Source: Arcuatula senhousia
Taxonomy: Eukaryota; Mollusca; Bivalvia; Mytilida; Mytilidae
Assembly: GCA_963971305.1 (NCBI GenBank)
Contig: OZ020313.1
Span: forward strand, 19,541,260-19,605,259
Direction of reading: 5' to 3'
Length of the DNA stretch: 64,000 bases
The translations under genes and the position numbers were made by a program. Positions 58,501-64,000 of this stretch are shown here, in pieces (position 1 is the stretch's first letter; every line of letters begins with the position of its first letter). Under the pieces are notes generated by a model, which was given only the letters and a program-made list of their open reading frames with translations, was not told the origin of the DNA and made no database searches.

Positions 58501-61500
58501 TACTAAACTTGTTATGTTTATGCGGTCTAAAAAATGGTCGGAACTGGTTTAGAAATGCCAATTTACCTAATAATCCTATTGCCTCATGTAATTATATAGA
58601 GGTAAAATTACTCATTAACTGATTGAAGCACTGAAAAAGGCTCTTTCGCGGACTTCTTTGCACTTTTATCTTATTAGCCGTTAAAAGCTTTCTAAAACAT
58701 AAGATTTAACTCTCTCCATTATAGTTTTGCCCTTAGCTATATTTATTCGGATTTTGTTTGGTCTTACGCATTTTAGACGTATTTTCAAATGGTGGATTTC
58801 CTATGTTTTGGTTCTAGTACTGATAATGAGGAATGATATTCCGAAATGGCCATACAGCTCATAAGAATTCACTACAGTTGGAGTTTACATATGTTTAAAA
58901 GTCTCATGTTCATTTACTCCATACCCTTTCATAAATTATCTAGTGAAATTTACTGCGTAAAATTACATTCTTTGTAGCTGTTTTGTTTTTAAGGAACATC
59001 TTTCCGGATAATTTGATCGCATCAACATTTCAAATTGTAAGTTATGTTTTATTTTTTTAATAGTTGCAAGTACTCCGCACTACTAGTATTTGGGTTGACT
59101 AAGCTGGTTATTTACCATATATATATTGCCCTCATTGTATAGCAATGAAAATATATAATCAAAGATTCAAAGTGTATATTTCCAAATTAAAGGAACCCGA
59201 AGGGCATATAGATAGATGTACTCAATGATTTAAGTAATTTCAAACATCAAGACAGATTTCCAATAGTCAATTTATTATTAGTCTATGGATAAAATCATGT
59301 AACTATAGCTAAAAGCTTGACTTTTACAAAATTAATGAACGATAAACATTTTTGAATAGACTATGACAGAATATACAATGGGAGAAATACGGCAGAATAT
59401 TTCTGGTATAAATGGAACAATCTCAGGAGAGACCATATCTTATATCAAAGACAAAGCAGTAGGAAAAACCAGAGGCATCAACATGATTGGTAAAGAAGAA
59501 TTATTTTTTATGATAATTCTTCCTTTCAATAAAAATTGCTTTTATCCTAGTATCCTACTTTTTTACTGTTCTCTTCATAATCTTGTATATTTTAGCCCAG
59601 GATATCCAACATTACAGGATTAATAGTTTCTGATTAGTCTATAATAATTTTCTTTTGCTATATACACCTTATGGATCCAAGCAAAAAATATCTTTAAATA
59701 TTCTTGATTAAGATATTGTTAATAACTTAAAGATAAACCTATAAAAAACGAGAGTTATGGTATAATTTTGTTTTGAAGTGAGTTACATGCATCCTTTTCA
59801 GGAATTCTCGTTATCTGCTTAATATTTGGAATGGCAACTGCTTCTATGGGAAAAGTTGGAAAGCCGTTCTATAAATTCTTTTATTCAGCAACAGAAATAG
59901 TGTTGTTTATCCTAGGAAAGATGATGTGGTAAGTAGTTTAATTCTCGACTTAATTTTACTATATATAAATAAATACTTTCGCACATTCTGGGCAATCATT
60001 CAGTATTTACATCAAGATCTGTTCTCAAGTTTTTCCATAATAAATAAGGTTAAAGGTGCATACTGCATGTACTATGATCGATATTAATTTGTTCAAAACA
60101 AGATAATTGTACAATGCACAACAAAGAGATAAAAAGCTTCAATTGTCCCGATATGTAAATAAAAGTAATAACAAAATTACCGAACTTGGAGAATCAATCT
60201 CAAATTTCCATAAGACGAGACAAAACAAAGAAGACATACCGGAAAATTTGAAGACCACAATGGTTCTGACTTGGTACAGGCATTTCAAAAGAAATGGTGG
60301 GTTAAACCAGGTTTTAAGGCGCGCCCAACCTCCCTCTTCAATTGCGATCTTTGGATCCGGTAGTAACACAAAACACAACAGGTTTCTGATAACATATCAA
60401 GGATGCTAAGGTGATCATCTCAGTACATCAACCATCCAAACACTAATCAAAGCAAGAACTAACCATTTCGTCTAACATGATATTGAATTATTTTACCAGT
60501 AGATGAAAACGAAGAAAGATTTTTTTTAGAGATCGTATGAGACGTTTCGTCTGATACAGACAAAGCGGTGTCGGATAAAAAAATCTGATAAAAAGTGTTT
60601 ATAATCTCTGGCATATCGAATTGGTTGTGAAATATAGACACCGTACGTATGCAGGATGAAGTTGGCATATTACTTTCCAGGTTAGGAAAACTAATAATTT
60701 TAAAATTAAAATCGTCTCTTTTATCGTAAATGTTTGTACTGAGATGACCACCCGGGACAAATTCGAGATGTACACCCAAGAATGATGTAAAGCAAGTGGA
60801 CTCTGAGGTTTCTTTGATCTCTAGTTCTGGAGGATATAAAGAAGAAATCCATCTGCCAAACGACGAGTTGTTGACAGAGAAGACGTCATCAATATATCTG
60901 AAAGTGAGATTAAATTACCTTGCCTCTTTCATCTTCTTGTTCTTTACGAGTTCCTGAAGAAAAAGTATAAAAACAGGTCGACGAAGAGAGGAGCACAGTT
61001 TGTGCCCATTGGAATGCCGACTTTTTGTTGAAAAATCTCTCCTCCAAATGTGACAAATATGCTGTCAATAAGGAAATCAGGCATACTGCAAACTTGATCC
61101 AAAGTGTAACAAATCTTATCTTTATAAGATGTTTTGGACAAAAATGTAGAATTATAGCTTAAAACACCAAATTTTCTTGAATTCGAAAAGACCTTTTTAA
61201 TTTGTATTTTTAGTCGACACTTAAGTTTTTCGTGTGGCAATATGGGGTACAAAGTTGAAAAATCGAAATATTTCAAACAATGAACCTCAGAGAATGACTG
61301 GGATTTAAAATTATCTAAACAAATCTTTTGAGTTCTTTAAAATCCACATATGATTAATTCCACTACGATTATTTATAGTGTCACAGTATGTTTGTTGTCC
61401 TTCTTTGACAGCAGACAAGATCTAAGTAAGTTGAACGGACAATTATGTACTTGAACACGATGAATATCCAGCTATATACCTTTCTTGTAGGGATTTTTAT

Positions 61501-64000
61501 GAAGTTAAGGTATCCAGTACAAATATGGTGATTCTTCATGTTCCATTTTTAAGACATGAAAGAGTTATGGTTGGCTATGATCTCATCTTGTCATCTTGTC
61601 AAATGATGCCCGAGTGTATGTATCACTAGCATATGAACAGTCTAATATCTAGTGGTATTCAATTATCTCCCCTGCAGAAAACAGCTAATGTGTTTTTAAA
61701 TATTTAACGATGACAACAACGATGGCGACGGCATATAAACAATCTTCAATTTTCATTTCTTACGCATGGATTTGACTACTATCATATACGTTGGACATGT
61801 TATGTTATTAACGAATCTTTTCTGTTGCGTAAACAGTTGTTTATAAGTGCATATTTTAACAAATCGAGTGAAACTTATTGGCCGTTGGAAAAAATTAAAA
61901 TGTCAACTCAACCTTTAAAAAATCACACAAGGCGTAATACCTGCAGTACATTTTCGAAACTTGTGGGAATGTTAGGTTATTACCTTTTCTTTCGACAGAT
62001 ATTAGTTTGAAAATTATATTTTACTGTTATCATATAACGATCCATTTGAATTCAATGTGTAACTATGAAAAACTTTCAAGGGACACAACCAAGTTCTATC
62101 TTTAATAAATTATAAACATGATAAATGGGAGGCATTCCTATTTTTAAAACGGATGACTGAATATTGAATTGGACATTTACTCCAATACAATGCAAATTCA
62201 CATACTGTTGATCCCAATGTACGGATACCGGTCAAAAAGGTAAACATGTTCTATGACATAATCGAATTCAACAGGTAAATCGTGTACTTTTAAAGAGAAG
62301 GTTGTCAAGACGGACTAGAAAAATAGGTCTTTTTCTTAATTTTATTTTGGCTTTACCTCTTGCAGTACATGTCTGAAAATTTGCAGATGGGAAGATATAC
62401 ATTTAAACAAATAGTGTGATTTTTTTCAATTTTTTATATAAAAGTTAAAGTTGTGCGATCCATTTCACTTTGCACCGTATGCATTTCATAAATATCCACA
62501 TAATAACATGCATTAAAATGCAATCTGTTACTTTTAAAAACTCTTTTTAATTCAAAAAAGTTTATTTTATCTGCATAACTTAAAATTGGAAGAAATTTTG
62601 TACTAAAAAGAACTTTTGATTCACTTGACAACCAGGATAATAATTCGAATTGACTTTCCTATCTTTTCCGATAAAGAGCTCACATTCTAATGTTTAAATA
62701 CCACCGGTTTTCGGACTGTGAATTACCATCTATGCCTAATTCTTGAATCAGACATTTGTAGTAATGTGCTTTACATACAAAAACTATGTTGTTGGAAGCC
62801 TTGTCTGTCGGTGTGACAACATATTTGTCATGTAAGGAAGAGAGACAATTTAGAGCTTCACGATCTCTGAATACGGAACATGGCCGAGGATTAAGACATT
62901 TCCGAAATTTATCTATTCGGCTGCGTTTAAGAGATCGAATAGTCCTTACCCAGTCTGACAGTAGCTCAAGTTCTGGCACTTGGTCAACCTCCAGCTTTAT
63001 CGAGACTATTGTAACCCGTAGGCATTTTAATAAATAAAAAATGACGAACCAAAGTATGTTTTATTTTAATGATCTTAAGGTCAAATATATAAATACTTAT
63101 ATGGGGCACATCATCAATTAAACTCCTGTACGCAACATTTTTTTTGACTGGACACTGATTTGAACTGCATTTTGTTTTTCTTAAAACTGAATTTTTACAT
63201 TTCCATATAGGACTACACCAATAGGAGTATGTAGCCTTGTTATGAAGGAAATTGCCAGATTAGAAGATCTAGAAAGAAACTTTGCTAGCCTCGGGATCTT
63301 CATAGGGACTGTCACATTAGCTTTGGCTGTCGAGTTGTTCATTTTGTGTCCGTTAATATACTTTGTCATCGTTAGGAAAAATCCACTGAAGTTCCTTGGG
63401 TCTATGACACAGCCATTTCTTATAGTGTTTGCCACTACTATGACGTAAGTATCGTCGACTTTATAATTAATCATCTAAGGCTGTTGAAAAATAATTGTTA
63501 AGACAGTATAAGAATTTTTTAAGATTGACACTGCAAGCCGTAATAAAAAGTGGCAAAATCAAAAATCAAATATAATCAAAGCAAAAAAATGCTTTTTAAA
63601 TAAAGACGATACATGTACCAAACACATAAAGTTCGAGAGAATTACAAAATATGTACCAAAGTTTAAACTACACATAGGTCTAGAAGTGGTCATATGAAAT
63701 TAGATGGGAAATTTAAACAAAACAAAAATTGCAGCTTCGATATGGGTTAACTACCAATTTATGAACCTTTAATAGACAAACACGAATGCTTATTAGCTGC
63801 TGTCTTGAAATATATTTATTAGATGTCTGACAAAACTTTATACAAGACATTGTTTTCTGTTGCAGACCATTAGCAATTCCTCAATCTCTTCAAAGCCTTG
63901 AAGGGCATCCAAATAACATTGATAAACGAGTAACAAGATTTCTAGTTCCTTTGAACGCTGCAATAGGTCGGACAGGTGGTTGTGCCTATCTTGCAACAGC
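52397..64000 (+). CDS. SLC1 family (EAAT-like) transporter, 5' nine exons, partial at the window end
   Basis: Nine exons (52397-52544, 53051-53125, 53901-54023, 57828-57909, 58994-59036, 59360-59489, 59802-59928, 63211-63444, 63866 to the end) with GT-AG introns join in one frame for about 365 codons. Family landmarks in order: TM1 (LLVILTLVGVIIGFSVGF), TM2 (GELYLNFLKMMVVPLIVSS), TM3 after ASLDPRANGKIG, DLLRNIFPDNLIASTFQ, an extracellular loop with NIS and NGT sequons, TM4c-TM5, PLIYFVIVRKNP before HP1, and DKRVTRFLVP before TM7. SLC1 proteins are trimeric Na+-coupled amino acid carriers of the plasma membrane. Here HP1 reads ATTMTPLAIP where family members have a serine-rich SSSS-TLP. TM7 reads IGRTGGCAY where they have INMDGTALY. 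These residues coordinate Na+ and substrate, so transport is doubtful. The 3' exons lie beyond the window. Confidence 0.88.
53051..53125 (+). CDS. SLC1-like exon 2
   Basis: 75 nt, acceptor TTCTATTAAG, donor TCAG|GTATAT, phase 1-1. Encodes ILGELYLNFLKMMVVPLIVS, the highly conserved TM2 segment, and by itself secures the family assignment. Confidence 0.9.
53305..53535 (+). repeat. SINE-like repeat A, copy 3 (SLC1 intron 2)
   Basis: ACGGGTATAAAAACGGTTAA, TTTCAAGGAGTTACTTCTCA, ATATTGGAAGGTCAAAAACC and AGAAAGTTCGAACAGGGAA. Same strand as the gene. Confidence 0.65.
53901..54023 (+). CDS. SLC1-like exon 3
   Basis: 123 nt, acceptor TTTCTTCTAG, donor CCAG|GTAATA, phase 1-1. Encodes TASLDPRANGKIGLVG and TM3 (AFIMATNFGGTLLG). 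The family usually has T-T or T-S where this reads T-N. Confidence 0.88.
55404..55568. mobile_element. 165-bp foldback MITE with 8-bp duplication CTTTTAAT
   Basis: Starts CACAGGCGTTTGGGTTCAGG and ends with its inverse. The arms of about 77 bp are almost identical around a loop of about 10 bp (TTTCCAC). CTTTTAAT occurs at 55396-55403 and 55569-55576. An 8-bp duplication fits hAT-type mobilisation. Arm identity implies a recent insertion. Confidence 0.85.
57219..57449 (-). pseudogene. Antisense LINE C-terminal fragment (SLC1 intron 3)
   Basis: Minus strand reads FTKLRISDHNLEIERGRYFK, then ERLCKFCKIEEDEEHFILKC. This is the same CxxC-H-C tail as at 37250-37430, with an intact short frame. Confidence 0.75.
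57440..57665 (+). repeat. SINE-like repeat A, copy 4 (SLC1 intron 3)
   Basis: TCGGGTATAAAACGGTTAAT, GGTTATGCTGTATATCGATA and TTTCAAGGAGTAACCTCTCA match the other copies. Confidence 0.65.
57828..57909 (+). CDS. SLC1-like exon 4
   Basis: 82 nt, acceptor AACTTACAG, donor TGAG|GTATAT, phase 1 to 2. Encodes a polar loop and QDVFADLLR, equivalent to the family's ADAFLDLIR. Confidence 0.85.
58150..58380 (+). repeat. SINE-like repeat B (SLC1 intron 4)
   Basis: GAGAATCAATCCCAAATGTC, CATAAGACGAGACAAAACAA, ATTTCAAAAGAAATGGTGGG and GGTTTAAAGGCGCGC. Nearly identical to 60180-60340. Confidence 0.7.
58695..58960 (+). repeat. Isolated monomer of the 408-bp repeat (SLC1 intron 4)
   Basis: AAGATTTAACTCTCTCCATT, TAGTTTTGCCCTTAGCTATA, GAGGAATGATATTCCGAAAT and TCATTTACTCCATACCCTTT match the array at 50430-51910. 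Confidence 0.7.
58994..59036 (+). CDS. SLC1-like exon 5
   Basis: 43 nt, acceptor TGTTTTTAAG, donor AATT|GTAAGT, phase 2 to 0. Encodes NIFPDNLIASTFQI, which aligns with the conserved NMFPPNLVEA segment. Confidence 0.88.
59360..59489 (+). CDS. SLC1-like exon 6
   Basis: 130 nt, acceptor TTTTTGAATAG, donor TTG|GTAAAG, phase 0 to 1. Encodes the extracellular loop with two N-glycosylation sequons (NIS, NGT) and ends KTRGINMIG, matching the start of TM4c in EAATs. Confidence 0.82.
59802..59928 (+). CDS. SLC1-like exon 7
   Basis: 127 nt, acceptor CATCCTTTTCAG, donor TGTG|GTAAGT, phase 1 to 2. Encodes TM4c (ILVICLIFGMATASMGKVG) and TM5 (EIVLFILGKMMW). The family has NEA..I.MWY-P here. Confidence 0.87.
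60140..60345 (+). repeat. SINE-like repeat B (SLC1 intron 7)
   Basis: AATTACCGAACTTGGAGAAT, CCATAAGACGAGACAAAACA, TGGTACAGGCATTTCAAAAG and GGTTTTAAGGCGCGCC. Confidence 0.7.
60459..61300 (-). pseudogene. Penelope-like reverse transcriptase fragment, antisense in SLC1 intron 7
   Basis: Minus strand reads FDFSTLYPILPHEKLK, FGGEIFQQKVGIPMGTNCAP (the diagnostic GIPMGTNCAPL motif) and, in later frames, NIYDKRDDFNFKIISFPNLE. Frames change near 60940 and 60780, so the copy is dead. Confidence 0.8.
61301..62430. other. Unassigned part of SLC1 intron 7
   Basis: AT-rich sequence between two Penelope-like pieces. No motif readable. Could be decayed element sequence or an insertion. Confidence 0.35.
62434..62985 (-). 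pseudogene. Penelope-like N-terminal domain fragment, antisense in SLC1 intron 7
   Basis: Minus strand reads VRTIRSLKRSRIDKFRKCLN, RPCSVFRD, LHDKYVVTPTDKASNNIVFV and CKAHYYKCLIQELG. This is the region preceding the reverse transcriptase core in Penelope-like proteins, in the same strand and order as 60459-61300. Both are therefore probably one copy. Confidence 0.75.
63211..63444 (+). CDS. SLC1-like exon 8
   Basis: 234 nt, acceptor TTCCATATAG, donor TGAC|GTAAGT, phase 2 to 2. Encodes TPIGVCSLVMKEIA, TM6 (FIGTVTLALAVELFILCPLI) and the loop YFVIVRKNPLKFLG into the first part of HP1 (FATTMT). The HP1 serine run is absent. Confidence 0.9.
63866..64000 (+). CDS. SLC1-like exon 9 (cut by window end)
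   Basis: Acceptor TTCTGTTGCAG. Encodes PLAIPQSLQSLEGHPNNIDK, then RVTRFLVPLNAAIGRTGG and CAYLATA. Ungapped alignment with the family's [20 protein letters not shown] shows N-M-D replaced by G-R-T. Confidence 0.88.

Noticed and set aside
62786..63037. Plus-strand 83-residue open frame
   Set aside because: Antisense shadow of the Penelope-like N-terminal fragment.
1..64000. tRNA or rRNA genes
   Set aside because: No cloverleaf with a convincing T-loop and anticodon stem, and no rRNA-like conserved stretch was seen by eye; a covariance-model scan would be decisive.

Overview
Eukaryotic, AT-rich, repeat-dense DNA, most likely from a bivalve mollusc and probably a mussel. That is an inference from the ACATGTA-rich spacers, the minisatellite-bearing interspersed elements ending in CAGGTGAGCT, the mollusc-type SINE-like repeats and the Penelope-like and non-LTR retroelement relics. 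No bacterial-type features, tRNA, rRNA or CRISPR array were found.

Only two host genes can be supported. (1) Minus strand, about 25.25 to 19.2 kb: an intron-containing gene of unknown function. Three strong exons (24799-25249, 23810-24022, 20219-20858) join in phase, and two weaker 3' exons (about 19760-19853 and 19198-19248) bring the model to about 482 residues. (2) Plus strand, 52.4 kb to the window end: the 5' nine exons of a solute carrier family 1 (glutamate/neutral amino acid transporter, EAAT-like) gene. All eight introns have GT-AG ends and consistent phase, giving about 365 codons before the window cuts the gene. Overall similarity to SLC1 is clear, but the two most diagnostic motifs are replaced: the serine-rich HP1 stretch and the TM7 NMDGT motif.

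Layout: 0-5 kb holds a Penelope-like (GIY-YIG) relic and SINE-like repeats. 5.6-18.4 kb is several interspersed elements built of 140-160 bp tandem units, with nested insertions. 19-25 kb is the minus-strand gene. 26-39 kb is one decayed non-LTR retrotransposon split by nested DNA transposons. The most striking of these is a 5841-bp element (28531-34371) with about 68-bp inverted termini beginning CACAGTG and a 5-bp ATAAT duplication. Those properties are shared with Transib/RAG-type transposons, although subterminal repeats also fit a CACTA-type element. 40-48 kb has further elements, a nearly intact CR1-like LINE 3' half (43.5-45.2 kb), and two arrays of short palindromes (ACGT-rich, then 25 GATATC sites). 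49-52.1 kb is a long-TIR element carrying a 408-bp tandem array just upstream of the SLC1 gene. The SLC1 introns carry a foldback element with 8-bp duplications, SINE copies and antisense Penelope-like fragments.

All element classifications come from reading termini, target duplications and translated fragments by eye. No database search was possible.
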